Source: Cristatella mucedo
Taxonomy: Eukaryota > Bryozoa > Phylactolaemata > Cristatellidae
Assembly: GCA_009760855.2 (NCBI GenBank)
Contig: WPIO01000032.1
Coordinates: 1,042,501 to 1,106,500, forward strand
DNA length: 64,000 nucleotides
Direction of reading: 5' to 3'
The notes under the pieces are model-generated. The model made no database searches. It was not told the DNA's origin and saw only the letters and a program-made list of their open reading frames with translations. The position numbers and the translations under genes were made by a program. Numbering within the stretch: the stretch's first letter is position 1; the number at the start of each line of letters is the position of its first letter. Below are positions 15,536 through 26,372 of this stretch, in pieces.

Positions 15536-16782
15536 TGAGGATAAGACAAAGTGGTTGCGTATCGGGGTTATTACAGTCGTGCTTTTCCTGTCACTACCAT
15601 CTTTACATTTCGAACGAAGCCTCGAACTTATGTAAACTCCCCTTTGGGTCGAGGTAAATCTCCTCATGCTGAAAACGTAGCCACTACCTTGCACGCCTTT
15701 ACTAGTGCAACACCTTCGTTGCTTTCCGCGCCCTCGCCAGTGCCACAAAGATGGCTACGTTCGCCACTTAGCAATGTTCGATAGCCGACTCATTAACTGC
15801 TCTGCCAAGCGAATCTAGGACCAGCTCTTGACGAACCAAAGTCACTGGCTAAAATACCCTCGACAGTTTACGTCCCGATAATCAATCACTGGTACTAAAA
15901 GTAAGAGGTCTGGCTGTGAAGCAATCTTATATTTGCAAGGCATACCCCTCCTACTTCCTGTTGCAAACTCGGTGTAGTGGCTTATTGATTTCATCTTTCA
16001 CGCGGAACGCAGCGCACGGAAAACGGATGAAAGGCCTCGCGTTCACCTTATCGACTAAAGGTTAAACTTCCTCCTTGCAACGCGGCGAGTAACTAATGGG
16101 AGCAGCTCCCATGCAAGCAGATGTGCAGAAGTTAGCAGAAAACAGCTATAATAAAATTGCCTTTTTTCTCGAATTATTTGCTTTTGTAAATGATTACTAA
16201 AGCTCGCATAAAAATGACTGCAAGAAAAAACGAATCTCTCATGTCATCTGGTGAAGGAAAGCAGGGTTCTAGGAAGGCAGAAGTTATAGTAATACCAACA
16301 CGCCCACTTCAAAAATCGGGTCACTTAAGTGATTCGGAACGGAACGCCTGCGCTCAGAGCAGCGACCGCCTGCGCTCAGAGCCGTAGCACTCTCGGTGCC
16401 GATTTCTTCGAAGCACATCAAAAGTCCACGTGGTATTCGAAAACAAGAAAGCCTAACTCTCCAAATTGGCTCTACCAGCATATCTTCTGAATTTTCCGCC
16501 TAGAACTTGCATGTCCTCTTCCAAAATAGCTTGTCACATAATGAGCCCATCAGCTCGACATTCAAAACTAGCCTATTTTCACCAACGTAGCACGAAAATA
16601 AAAGTCACAGCTTTGTTAAGACTGTCGCAGCCCAACTGGTTCCAGCATTTGCGACATCCCGATTAGACTCCTGAGAGTCACTACTTGTAGGTCTTCGTGC
16701 ATATGCAATACCACGCTTAGAGTTGGTGCGTAAAATTAGCTTATAAGTCAGGCTGTCATAACAAAAACTTCCAAACTGCCCT
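15536..16782. other. No gene seen
   Basis: Low similarity to anything recognised. Frames are short with no splice support. Confidence 0.4.
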
Positions 16783-16912
16783 ATCACATAACTGCTCAGC
16801 ATTCCATACTGCCCCCATCACATAACTGCTCAGCATTCCATACTGCCCCCATCACATAACTGCTCAGCATTCCATACTGCCCCCATCACATAACTGCTCA
16901 GCATTCCATACT
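16783..16912. repeat. 34-bp minisatellite, 4 near-identical units
   Basis: Units start at 16783, 16817, 16851 and 16885 with 'atcacataactgctcagcat', continuing 'tccatactgcccc'. They are almost identical, so the array formed or was homogenised recently. It abuts a LINE fragment. Confidence 0.95.
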
Positions 16913-17300
16913 GGCCGCCTATCAAGCAGCGTGTCAACTTCAAGATCCTTACACTCACCTTTAGGTACCTCCATTTCTTGCTCCAGCTTATCGATCTGAA
17001 ATAGTTCTATTTCAGGGCTACCGTCGCTCCATCTGTTATTCTGGCTCTATTTAATAAGTTTTGCCCTTAGCTCACTTCAAATCGCACGGAGACCGTGCCG
17101 TCAGCTACTTTGTTCCCCAAGCTTGAAACTCACTACCGACTGAAACCACGTGATCTCGTCCATTGACTACATTAAAAAGAAGCTGAAAAGCTACCTGTTC
17201 AAAACAGTCTCTTCTCTTTTCGAACCTTCGTTTTCAATTCGATTTGGTCGTGCGTCGGGAGTTGTGTCTATCATGACTAAGGGTAACTGTGAAATCATTA
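16913..17300 (+). mobile_element. CR1/L2-type LINE, C-terminal coding fragment
   Basis: Plus-strand frames contain the 'PIKQRVNFKILTLTFRYLH' segment that corresponds to the common 'LPVKQRIDFKVLLL' end of CR1/L2-clade reverse transcriptases, and then a Lys-rich 'KKKLKSYLFKT' terminus. Frames shift and stops intervene, so this is a dead fragment. Confidence 0.75.
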
Positions 17301-17539
17301 TGTACGGTGCCCCAGTAGAGATATTATGTTGCTGTGTGCTTTGCCTACTTGTCCACGACTGATTCACCGTGTTACTAACCGGAGAAATCTACTAAATGAC
17401 GGCCGTAAGTCTGTTGTGTGCTTTTGTATTTTAATCATTGATCACTATTTCTTTGCTTCTGCACGATAACCCAACCAAGGTGCCTTTTTTTAATCAATAT
17501 TGGTTATTGCTTTCCTGCAGCGAGTCGTACAATGTCTGA

Positions 17540-17935
17540 CTGGAGATTAAGTTCTCTTCGTGTGCCATACAGAACACTTATCATTACCAACATCATTATT
17601 ATTACTAAATTGTATAGGTGTGCCTACAACCAGCCTCAAATCCGTTGGATGCGGTGACTTCAGTTTGTCTGCTCTCAAAGTCTGGAACTCGATCGCGACT
17701 GGCGTCACGACATCGCCAGATTTGTTAACAGTTAAAACGCATCTAAAAACGCCTTGTCCCGCATTGGCTTATGCGCGTTTACACTGTTTTTGTTAACGAT
17801 AACCAATTGACTTGCTTCCATTCCGGTAATTTTATTAGGGCGTTATGCAAAAGCCTTTTTTGTAACTGTTACTACAATTGTTATTATTGTTACTGAAAAT
17901 CTTGCCGACGCCATTCGTCTAAGAGTTTGACTGCC
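17540..17935 (+). mobile_element. LINE tail plus another LINE C-terminus
   Basis: A diverged tail ('ggagattaagttctctt' with ATT/CAT repeats, to about 17600) is followed by a frame containing 'FSLSALKVWNSIATGV' and 'LLTVKTHLKT', the last residues of a LINE reverse transcriptase (usually '...APKLWNSLP...FKxxLKT'). A 3' UTR with ATT-like repeats follows to about 17895. Confidence 0.7.
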
Positions 17936-17946
17936 AGAATCTAGAG

Positions 17947-18126
17947 CAGTGGTTCTCAACCTTCCTAATGCCGCGACCCTTTAATACAGTTCCTCATGTT
18001 TTGGTGACCCCCAACCATAATACTATTGCCTGCAAAATGTGGAAATGCGAGCTTGCTGATGGTCTTAGGCAACCCATGTGAAAGGTCATTCGACATCAAA
18101 TGAGTCGAACAGCTTGAGAACCGTTG
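17947..18126. mobile_element. Short non-autonomous hAT element, SPIN-like
   Basis: The 180-bp element begins 'cagtggttctcaaccttcct', continues 'gcgaccctttaatacagttc' and 'ggtgacccccaaccataa', and ends 'gatggtcttaggc ... gagaaccgttg'. From memory this follows the SPIN hAT transposon ('SPace INvader') almost word for word at both ends. It is flanked by atctagag (17939-17946) and atctatag (18127-18134), an 8-bp target duplication with one mismatch, and the word fits the nTCTAGAn-like preference of hAT elements. The interior is deleted, leaving no transposase. The literature reports SPIN in several tetrapods and a few invertebrates as a horizontally transferred element. Confidence 0.8.
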
Positions 18127-18134
18127 ATCTATAG

Positions 18135-18980
18135 GTAGTTATTTATGAACGTTAAGAGCTATAGGGTACATTCTGTCTAGCCAGGATCGTATTGCTCAAC
18201 TGATGACATAATGATTGGGTCATACGATACTGAACCATCTCGTTTGTCGTCGCGGTGCTCGCACGAAGTATAGCTAGGCATCCTCGATGAGGCTCCTGGA
18301 CTTATTTCTCGGGGATGATAGTGATTGGCAGATCTGTTCTCCTATCGTGTGCATGCGTGCAAGCAATGGACCTGGTAGCATCATTCGCTAGGCGCTCTTC
18401 TGCGTACTCGTCCGGTCTATACCTGCTATGCTGCCTTGCAGTATGGAGCTGTCACTTGCAAAGCGGTTTTACCGGACAGACGTAACTTCCGAGACGCTAT
18501 GCGAAGTCGAAGCAACGCCCCTCAGAGGTCTCTTTACCGGTGCTAGCTCCGAGGTTGACTCACTCTCGCGCCCTCTCTCGTGAATACACCATCCTTCAGG
18601 AGGAAATCTGAGGATCAACAATATTTTGTTTAAAATAGCTCTCTGCATGCACCCACTCGAGAACAACAAACAACGACCGGTCGCAAACATCTGCGGCCGA
18701 TTTTCCCCAGATCAAACGTCGTCAGTCGAGAGTGTCTTTCCGGTCTTGACTCACAACTCGTAATCGCTTAGTTAAACACTCGGGAAGAGGCGTCATGAGC
18801 AAACAAGTTTCCGTCCACTCACAACCGATCACAAGTCTGTGAGTGAAGCGATGCCGCCGGCGTCGTTTCCGCCAGCTCGAGAATGCGGCGCTCTTCGCTT
18901 GCCGGGCTCAGCGCAGGTAGTCGCACGACCGACGCTCTACGGGGTGAACCGGAAATGCGTGCACTGAACCGCGTGCCTTC
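18135..18980. other. No gene seen
   Basis: Unremarkable mixed sequence. No splice-flanked frames or repeats recognised. Confidence 0.4.
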
Positions 18981-19018
18981 GGCCGCTCAGTCAAGATAGC
19001 GGAAAGCTGGCCTACCTA

Positions 19019-19098
19019 CTGCTCCTGCTGCTGCTTCTCCTCCTACTCCTGCTCCTCCTTCTCTTCCTGCTCCTGCTGCTGCTTCTCCTCCTACTCCA
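19019..19098. repeat. Polypyrimidine CTGCTC/CTTCTC tract
   Basis: About 80 bp of C/T-rich sequence with an internal near-duplicate ('ctgctgctgcttctcctcct' occurs twice). It yields Leu-rich or Arg/Ser-rich pseudo-frames. It has no features of a real exon. Confidence 0.85.
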
Positions 19099-19559
19099 CC
19101 GCAGCCGCCGCCGCCACCGCACTTTGTCGACAGGCGCGATGCTGCAGCGCTTCGATCCAGCCGTGCCGCGGGGGAGGGGGCGGGGCGGGGCAAAGGCAGT
19201 AGGGAGCCGACCTTGTTGCTGCGCGCTAGGCAGGGCCAGACTTACTCTGCCGCGCCGCAGACGGCGCTCGGGTGAAGCCGAGAGCGGCTTCACCTAGCCG
19301 CTCTCAGCCTGCGAGGCTGCCGACGCGGCGGCGGCGGCGGCAGCCTCTGCAGCTGCCTCTACCGCTACCAGGCGATCAGCCGATCGTCAAGAGAGACAAA
19401 AAAAAAGAGCAAAAGAGCAAAGGATCGAGACGTCGTCCACGTCATCGTCTCGATCTCTCGGTCCTGCCGAGCCTAGCCGAACTGCTTCCCAGTCATGCCA
19501 GCTGGCATCGCACCCCTTGCTCTTTCAGCCCAAGTCGTTGAGCTGTGCCTCTAGCGAAC

Positions 19560-19875
19560 CTAAATCTGCTGCTGGAGATTCTGCGTTCCGTGTGTACGCT
19601 TCCGAGGCCTGGCACTCACTACCGACGGACGTTAAGACAATACCCGACTTGAGCGTTTAAAGGGCAGATCGAAACCCACCTGTACTTCACAGCATTTCCT
19701 GGGTCCTTTTGCATTGTCTTCCGTGCGTGCTCGTGGGTATTGACACTGTGCATGCTACCTCTCACCGTTCAGCCATGCCTCCTTTTCAGCATAAGTAAAG
19801 TGCACTGCCTAGAAAGAGATACAGTTCTCCTGGGGCACTATACAATGTCGTACTGTTATTATTATTATTATCGAA
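19560..19875 (+). mobile_element. LINE 3' end with tail
   Basis: A short coding remnant ('FRVYASEAWHSLPTDVKT' resembles the LINE 'FSVAAPKLWNSLP' terminus) is followed by 3' UTR words also found at 52690-52890 ('ttgacactgtgcatgctacc') and by 'agagatacagttctcctggg' plus ATT repeats. Confidence 0.75.
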
Positions 19876-19879
19876 TTGG

Positions 19880-22395
19880 AGCGATATAGCGGCCGCCGCC
19901 CTCTCGATTCACAGCCCGGCGAGAGTGTTCTGTACCCACCTGCCACCCTTCCTCCCACCCGACCTCCTTACCGCGAAGTAAGCGATGCACCCCTCTGCAG
20001 CTAGCATCGTGCTCCTAGCTTCGCGCCATCTAAGGCGGCTAAGTCGGACGCTCGAGACGCACGCAGAAGCAGCAGCCTGCGGGAAGGACGTCACCAGCAG
20101 AACTCGCAAAGCCGCCGGCTCTGCGCCGTCCGGCCGGCAGCATAGTCACTTCGTCGTCTGTCGCGGCGGAGCTGTCTGGAGAAGGGAGCCTGAGCTCGCG
20201 GCGAGCGGCGGCGGGCGGACTTCGGCAGCCATCGCCGGAGGCGGCTCTCTTCGGAGACTAGTTCCGGTCGCACAGTCAAGCCGTGATGGCACACTAGGTA
20301 AGGCAGTTGCTTTCACGACCTCGGTCCCGTGGTTGTGGGTTCGATTCCTGCGGTGGGCGATTCTTTATCGCCACTGCAAGCGGTGGTGATAGCCGTAAAG
20401 GCTCTTCTGTCGCTATACAAAAAGAGGCTGTTTAATCAGCTAGGATTTATTTATTTATTTAATGCCGCCTCGAGAGGTCGGACGCACTAGTCGGAGCAGG
20501 CGCAGAGAGGAAGGGCGGCCGCCCCGCCGCCAGTTATGGCAAACGACGGCGGCACACCTGGCTGAGCTCGCTCAATCCTTCGCTAGGCGGCGCCTCGGCC
20601 TCGAGCGGGCGCAGGAGCCGCGCCCTCTCGAGGCCGAGCAGATCGCAGGCTTAGGCGGGGCAAAGCTTAGGTAAAGAAGCTTACGCTTAGGTAAAGAGAC
20701 GAGCGGTAGGCGCGTTGAACGTGACTCCGGCGGCGGCGATCCCCCTCCACCGCCCATGGCCACCGGCGGGAGAGCGCAGCACTTCGCCGGACTACCCGTC
20801 CGCACTAGTCCGCCTCCGCGGCTCGTACCGACTAATTAATAGTTGATCAATAGCCGACAAAAGCTCCAATAACTCGCGCTGAGCGAACGCGCGTACTCCG
20901 TCGATCATTGCCATTCCAGCATGTTGCCGAAGCGGCGGCGGCCGCCAACGCGGCGCGCGTCACAGCAGAACGCGCGGAGCCGCGCTGCTACGCGCGCGTT
21001 TGTGGGCCGCCTCTGCGTCAGGACAGAGCTAAGCCGCAAAACGCGGCGCTCGCAACGGTGCAACTCTCGGTGGGCGACGGCGAATACCGGCGACGCCCGA
21101 GCTTTGAACCGTAGCTAGCGACTCGTGTGCGCAGCGTCAATGCACCCAGGTGCGCCGACGTTGGCGGGACACAGCGTCGATGGAGAGTGCCCATACCTGC
21201 AAGTGCATAGCCCTAGCGTAGACAAGTCTATTTGACAGCAGCCGGGGGCTAGAGGCGTTCAACAATGGCCGCGACATACACCAACGGCTCCGTGGCCTTG
21301 AGAGCTAAAATGAGCTCAAATGCCGATGCCGACTCCGAAAGCACAACCGACTGTCAATTGCACAGAGTTGACTTCTGCGCGGTCTCGGCCACAGATTGTC
21401 ACCATTGCAATTTAGGAACCTAAAATGAACAATACCATTCCTTATCTGGCTGATTTGGTTCGCGCCGCCGCTTCGGAGCTGCAACGGCTCGAGCCCCGGT
21501 AGCCGCCAGATTTCTTCGGCCGCTCCTCGCTCGGGCTGCCGCCACCCTAAAGAAAAAGTGTCTCGTCACAGTGTCGCTCGCCTGCGCTACGTGGTAACGA
21601 GTGAAGGAATATCGGAGACCGACGGCCGACTGCTGGGGGCGACGCGCTTGTAGCAATCCGCAGGGTAACGGCAGGGCCGCAGCAATCTATCAGGTGCCCG
21701 CTCCGCCGCCGGCCCCGGCCGCCGGCCTCGGCCGAAGGCTAGAGAGCATTCAGCCATAGAAATTTTCGCCGACGGCGACACGCCCTGTCTGGAAAGTCCA
21801 CGTGACCACTCGCCCTTGCGGAGTGTCGCCAGCTGGAAGCGAAGCAGGAAGCGTGGCTCAGGGCGACTGGTTTTTTGTCAAACCTTCGAGTAAACGCCAG
21901 CGTCAAGGCCTCAAGTCCCATGTTGATCCTTAAGTGCACGTCGCCATCCATAGGGCGACTGCGATGCAGAGAAGTCTTTCTCAGGACGGCGCGGAGTTGA
22001 CGGTCCTACCCTTACGCGGTCTCTTGTACCAAGCTCCACTTGCAGGAAAATAAGAGGAAAAGCGTGAAATGAGCAAACTACGATTTTCCATTTACGGTGC
22101 TTCACAGGGTATGGACTTAATAGAAGAGAATTACAAAACTTCTAAATTAACATGTGTCCTGAATGATATTTAGAAAGTAAAGTTGTCCGACGTGCTTACA
22201 CCGGAAGTAGTCGTTCGACCTCGCCGATAACGGCATCGGCTTAATATAGGGCTTTTGTGAGGATGCTTGTCCATTTAGCTTCGTAAATGGCAACTACGAA
22301 GCTCTCAATGCAGAGCAGACTCGAAGCGACGGAATACGCATAGCGTTTATTAAATAGCTAGAAGCCCTTGAGGTCAGCTCTCCGGCTTACAGTCA
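19880..22395. other. GC/CpG-rich stretch, no exon supported
   Basis: Visibly CpG-dense up to about 21800 with one SINE inside (20279-20461). A Kozak-like ATG at about 21265 opens a frame of roughly 50 codons with no recognisable motif. I call no gene. Confidence 0.35.
20279..20461 (+). mobile_element. tRNA-derived SINE
   Basis: The head carries an A-box-like 'tgatggcacactagg' and a B box 'ggttcgattcc', as in RNA polymerase III promoters. The body 'ctttatcgccactgcaagcg' leads to 'aaaagaggctgtttaatcag' and a (TTTA)n end. Same family as 22861-23010, 58270-58432 and 63698-63863. Confidence 0.8.
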
Positions 22396-22399
22396 TCAA

Positions 22400-22713
22400 T
22401 CTACACACAGTCAGCTCCCAATCTACGAAACAGATAGGGACCGGAAAAGCTGTCTGTAGTCAAAATTTCGTTAGTCAAGAATGGTATATGATACGTTCTG
22501 ACAAAGACATATAGAATTAAATGAATTGAATTTTTTAATTCATAAAAATAAGAAATAAATAAGAACAAGTAAATAAGATTATAATTGCATACCATAATGT
22601 GGAGCATTATGGGCAGACAGAAGCTGATAGCTGTTGTACTGTACTTGAGTATTGTTGGGAGCAGGGCGAGGAGGAGTTGGACAATCTTACTGGAGGATCA
22701 TCAACTCCCTCTT
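22400..22713. other. AT-rich pocket, no gene
   Basis: A sudden AT-rich stretch (about 22480-22610), then a GA-rich arm partly complementary to the sequence just before the hairpin at 22714. No coding signal. Confidence 0.4.
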
Positions 22714-22761
22714 CCTCTAAACTCTCGTGACTGGTATCTACCAGTCACGAGGGTTTAGAGG
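22714..22761. repeat. 23-bp inverted repeat with 2-nt loop
   Basis: Arms 22714-22736 and 22739-22761 (starting cctctaaa and ending tttagagg) are complementary at 22 of 23 positions. This near-perfect palindrome lies about 500 bp left of the AT-rich viral block. It could be a fold-back transposon end. Confidence 0.9.
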
Positions 22762-22860
22762 CTGAGGTCAAATCTACTGACCGCGCGCGGATTTTGAAAG
22801 CTTAGTTGGGTACATTTTTGTATCTCGTCTTTGTATATCGGAGAATTTTCCCGTGTAGCT

Positions 22861-23010
22861 TCTCGGATATTTCTTCACGAGCTCGATCCCGAAGTCGTGG
22901 GTTTGAATCCTATTGCGGGTGGTCCTTTATTGTCGCTGCAAGCGGCGGTGATAGCCTTTAAGGCTCGTCTGCCACTACGCAAAAGAGGCTGTTAAATCAG
23001 CTATTGTTTT
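22861..23010 (+). mobile_element. tRNA-derived SINE
   Basis: B box 'gggtttgaatcc', then 'tcctttattgtcgctgcaag', 'agcctttaaggct' and 'aaaagaggctgttaaatcag', colinear with the other family members. The A box is weak, so the 5' end may be truncated or mutated. Confidence 0.75.
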
Positions 23011-23053
23011 TATATTTCTTTAGACCCTGTTCCAACGATTTCTCGCTAGTTTT

Positions 23054-23113
23054 CTTAATGGAGGGGGCGTAGATTTCTCGCTTTTTCAACGATTTCTCGC
23101 CCCCTCCATTAAG
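23054..23113. repeat. 16-bp perfect inverted repeat, 28-nt loop
   Basis: Arms 'cttaatggagggggcg' (23054-23069) and 'cgccccctccattaag' (23098-23113). The motif 'gatttctcgc' occurs three times inside and beside it. It lies at the left edge of the AT-rich viral block. Confidence 0.9.
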
Positions 23114-23289
23114 GTGAACCTGGAGAGGAAAGGCTGGCTGAGGTCAATCAGCGACTCAGCTAGTCAAAACTCTGCAGTGAAATCCTTGGCAGGCTTTTCG
23201 CTAAGATAGGATAAGCACGTCCGAGCAACTTAGCCATTCATTCAATTATATCATTAGGCAACTCATTATTTGCTAGCGCTAATAGAAAA

Positions 23290-23700
23290 CAGAGTATAAA
23301 TTTCTTATTGGAGGTGATGACAGACCTAAGAAAAAATATGTTAACCAAACATATGAAGAAGTTATGCAATATGATATTAAAGTTTGATGCTTCCCTATAA
23401 ATCTAAAAAAGATAAGATATACTCTGAAATTAATAAGCATAGTCATAGCCTTAGCAGTAACAATTTCAAGTACATATATTCAATCAGTTCCTAATATGTC
23501 TCATGTAGTTACACTTTTTTAAGCATTATCTGCAATGATGGCAGCAGTTGATGGTGTTCTAGCCGAAATCATCAGACGTTAAAGATCAAATCTAGAGTCA
23601 AATTCAAAGTTTATTTCAAAGATGACATATGCTTTGTCTGATGAAATAATAACAAAAGAAGAATTTGAAGATATTATAATAGATGGTTCGCCCCGATTAA
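23290..23700 (+). pseudogene. Unidentified viral-block gene remnant
   Basis: A plus-strand reading contains a hydrophobic segment (near 23440-23560) followed by 'MMAAVDGVLAEIIRR', an in-frame stop, and an acidic tail (SDEIITKEEFEDIIIDG). Several stops break it. It converges on the integrase remnant. I do not recognise the family; a small membrane-associated protein is possible. Confidence 0.4.
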
Positions 23701-24560
23701 CTACTGTTTAATTACTTGTAGTTCTTCTCTTACAAAACTTCTTTTAATAGCATTGAGCCAAAAACGTGCTGGTTGGTCTTTCATTACCATTATGCTAACA
23801 CTAACATGCTTTGTTAAACTCCATATTGGGTCTGTAGCTCTTATTATTTTTTCTTCTTCACCTTTACCCGCTCTAGTAAATATCCAATAATAGTTCCAAG
23901 TCAAACAACTCTTCTTGTATTCCTACTTTTCTACGGTACTCTGGTTTCTTTAGTTTAACTCTTTTTTACAGCTTTAGCTGGCTCTTCTCCTGTTGAGTTT
24001 GTAATGTTATTGTTAAGATAATCTACAATACTATGTAAATTCTTAATCCATTCTTTTTTCTAACATAATCTCCTTTATTTTATACTTTCTAATTCTTTTT
24101 CATACTATGAAATAAGAGATCTCTCTGCTATTGTTCGATTCATTCTTTCAACTAAGGCAACACTCTTCTTGCTAGTGGCTTCTATTACACGAGCTCCATG
24201 TCTATTCATTTCTTTCTTGAACTCTCCTTTGAACTCACATCCATGATTAACTGTTATCTTCTCTGGCCATTCTAAAGGACCCTTTGAGTAAATGTCAATT
24301 ATCGCATGTGTTACTTCCTTTGATGACTTGTTTTTAAGTGCCCTTTAGTCTTAATATCTACTAGATACAGCAATGACACTTAAAGAGTATTTGTATCCAG
24401 AATCAGTTGGCATACATAGTATACTTGCTTGATGACTTTCATTAGATGCTACTGTGTCAAAGAAACCTTTTGGAATTCTTTCCGGACTTAGTTTAATTAC
24501 TTGACTTATATCTGAATCAGGATAACACTTTCCTTCTTTATTTCTTTTAGAGTTAAAAAA
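23701..24560 (-). pseudogene. Integrase (rve family) remnant
   Basis: The minus strand reads as a retroviral-type integrase core. Visible pieces are 'DSGYKYSLSVIAVSSRY' (first strand region), 'EKITVNHGCEFKGEF' (the second catalytic region, where families usually have D-x-G-x-E-F; here the Asp position is Asn) and 'SVALVERMNRTIAER' (the V-E-R-x-N-R-T helix with the catalytic Glu). The C-terminal part (23701-23904) has 'ATDPIWSL' and 'KRSFVREEL', which I associate with the C-terminal domain of Polinton-type integrases. Stops occur inside the core, for example two just after the first region, and the second Asp is lost, so it is dead. In intact elements this enzyme joins the viral DNA to the chromosome. 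Confidence 0.75.
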
Positions 24561-24791
24561 CGACAGCCTTTGTAAATGGAAATATTCTGTGGAATTGGTT
24601 CCAAGGCTTTATCAGAACTTGAATATCTGGAGTCAGGTCACCCTTCTTGTAAACAAATTATTCGAAGACGAAAGTGAAATGTAAAATCCGCTACGATATC
24701 TGTGATCTGGATAGTACTGAAACAGAATTTAATTCTGGAATAGTACGTAATAAAAAAAATTAAATTTGCTGATTTTTATTATGCTACTAAT

Positions 24792-24965
24792 ATGTTTTCT
24801 AAGGACAGACCTAGTAAGCTATATTGTCTTGCAAGAAAACCCTTTAGGAAAGGGTGTTCAGAAATGTATTGTCTTTATAATTGCTCTGATCATGAGGCTA
24901 TTTGTGTTATTGCAAACATGCTTTCATTCGTAAAAGGTAAGCGTAAAGCTACAAAACAAAATTAA
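24792..24965 (+). CDS. Small Cys-rich hypothetical protein
   Basis: A 57-codon ORF starts ATG at 24792, with several cysteines (LYCLARKPF, EMYCLYNCSD) and a basic C-terminus (KGKRKATKQN). The same frame is open a little upstream. It sits between two minus-strand remnants. No family recognised; it may be a small basic virion or DNA-binding protein, or chance. Confidence 0.35.
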   Translation: MFSKDRPSKLYCLARKPFRKGCSEMYCLYNCSDHEAICVIANMLSFVKGKRKATKQN

Positions 24966-25059
24966 ATAATTGTTTTAATGTTTCATTTATATTTCTCATG
25001 TGAGTACATAACTAGCCAAGAGATTGACTTTTAAATTACCTAGATTATAATTACTATAA

Positions 25060-25510
25060 TTATAATTATAACTACTAGCAGGATTATCATTGAGCATCAC
25101 ATCGCGTTTTAGTCCACCATATGTAACACAAGCTTCATCCGGAAAACAGTTGGATTAGTTTCGCTTGAGTTCCAGTGACTTAAAGTAATAGCAAATTCAT
25201 TCATGTATAGGTCTCTCGTCATTGTATCGCCAGATTTATTAACATAATGCTTCGCTGACTAATATTAACAGCATCACCAGGATTAAATCCAGGTCCTAGA
25301 TTAACAGCTGGAAGTCCTTTGAAATCAACTGCACAATTTCAAGTTACCGTGAAATTAGAATCAGCATAACTCTTTGTAACAGCATCAGAAGAGTTCAGAG
25401 GATCACTTAAGTTGATAACCCCATTTTCAATTGCATCAAGATCAGATAATAGATAGCCATTTATTTTTTGTGACGTAGCACTAAGATCTACTCTGTGATT
25501 CATTTATATA
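25060..25510 (-). pseudogene. Phage-tail-fibre-like repeat protein, copy 1
   Basis: The minus-strand translation contains 'GVINLSDPLNSSDAVTKSYA' and further on 'GDTMTRDLYMNEF'. This is the [IV]-x-N-L-x-D-P-x-x-x-x-D-A-V-T-K-x-Y module followed by G-D-M-x-x-x-L-x-M, repeated in tail-fibre-type proteins of phages. A second gene of this type is at 32440-32974 on the opposite strand. Stops interrupt the frame. By analogy a virion attachment fibre is possible, but this is inference from the repeat pattern. Confidence 0.6.
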
Positions 25511-25615
25511 TTCTGTGATTAAAACTTTTGATCTGATTAACACTTCTTTTACAACCGGTACTATTCTTGAAAATCTATCAGGGTCGTCTTTATGTGCATA
25601 CATGTTTTATCTGTA

Positions 25616-25868
25616 TCAAAGATCTTTCAATGTAATACTTATGTTATATCCCTTTCCTAATTTGTTATTAAATCTGCCATACTTGCTTATTATATCAAAC
25701 TCAAAATCAAAGGCCTTCTCACCTTTAAGTAAGGACATAAAAATAGGACTATGGATAGAAGTACCAAATTCACGAACAGTTGTTATCCTCACATTTCCAG
25801 CAGCTATAAAATGAAGTGGTACTTCTTCACAGTTTAATCCAGGAACACAAATTTCAAACTCAAAATAC
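25616..25868 (-). pseudogene. Unidentified viral-block gene fragment
   Basis: An uninterrupted minus-strand stretch of about 84 codons containing 'CVPGLNCEEVPLHF', 'TTVREFGTSIHSP' and 'GKGYNISITLKDL', then a stop. No start codon is evident, and it may be a frameshifted continuation of the nuclease upstream. Frames on the opposite strand here are shadows. Confidence 0.4.
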
Positions 25869-25873
25869 TAAAA

Positions 25874-26200
25874 TTAGTTTAATCCTAAAATATACGAACC
25901 TAGTAGACATTGTGCATGACATTGCTTAGGTATGCAATCTTGAATAATCCTCCTACTCCACAGGCATTTTATCTCTACTAAAGTATTTCCATTTATTATA
26001 CCATCTGAAGTATATCTATAAACACCGTCTCTAGTAAAAAAATCATTAGCGCTTTCAAGTTTTATTCCAAGTTTCATTTCTAAAAACCTAGCAACAATAG
26101 GTTCAAAGAATTTTCCCTAATAGTATTGGAGTAAACTTTAGCCGGTAATTATTAGCAATATATTGTTTAGTTTTCGGTCAGCCATTTTCTCAATATCTAT
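25874..26200 (-). pseudogene. YqaJ-type (lambda-exonuclease-like) viral recombinase
   Basis: The minus-strand reading has 'KFFEPIVARFLEMKLGI', then 'SDGIINGNTLVEIKCLW', then 'CHAQCLLGSYIL'. This matches the lambda exonuclease/YqaJ layout: an early Glu-Pro helix, an S-P-D-G-[LI] strand with the catalytic Asp, an E-x-K motif, and a tyrosine/glutamine helix. The usual Pro before Asp is Ser here. The enzyme family resects DNA ends for recombination, and YqaJ genes occur in several eukaryotic DNA viruses. The only ATG-initiated frame starts at 26077; upstream homology is interrupted by stops. Confidence 0.6.
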
Positions 26201-26372
26201 TTAACTATGATCACAAAATATCATGTCATGTCCGAGCACTGAATAAACTTCTGATCCGCCAATGTTCAAGGTCATTGATTTCTTCCATTCTTCAGAGGCC
26301 TAGTTCAAAATAAAAAAAATTTCAATTTATATTCACGCTTAAATTGTATTCGCTATCAATATTTTTATATTC

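Noticed and set aside
20279-20461. Functional tRNA gene
   Set aside because: A and B boxes are present, but no cloverleaf or 3' acceptor stem closes and the unit continues into a SINE body found at other loci.
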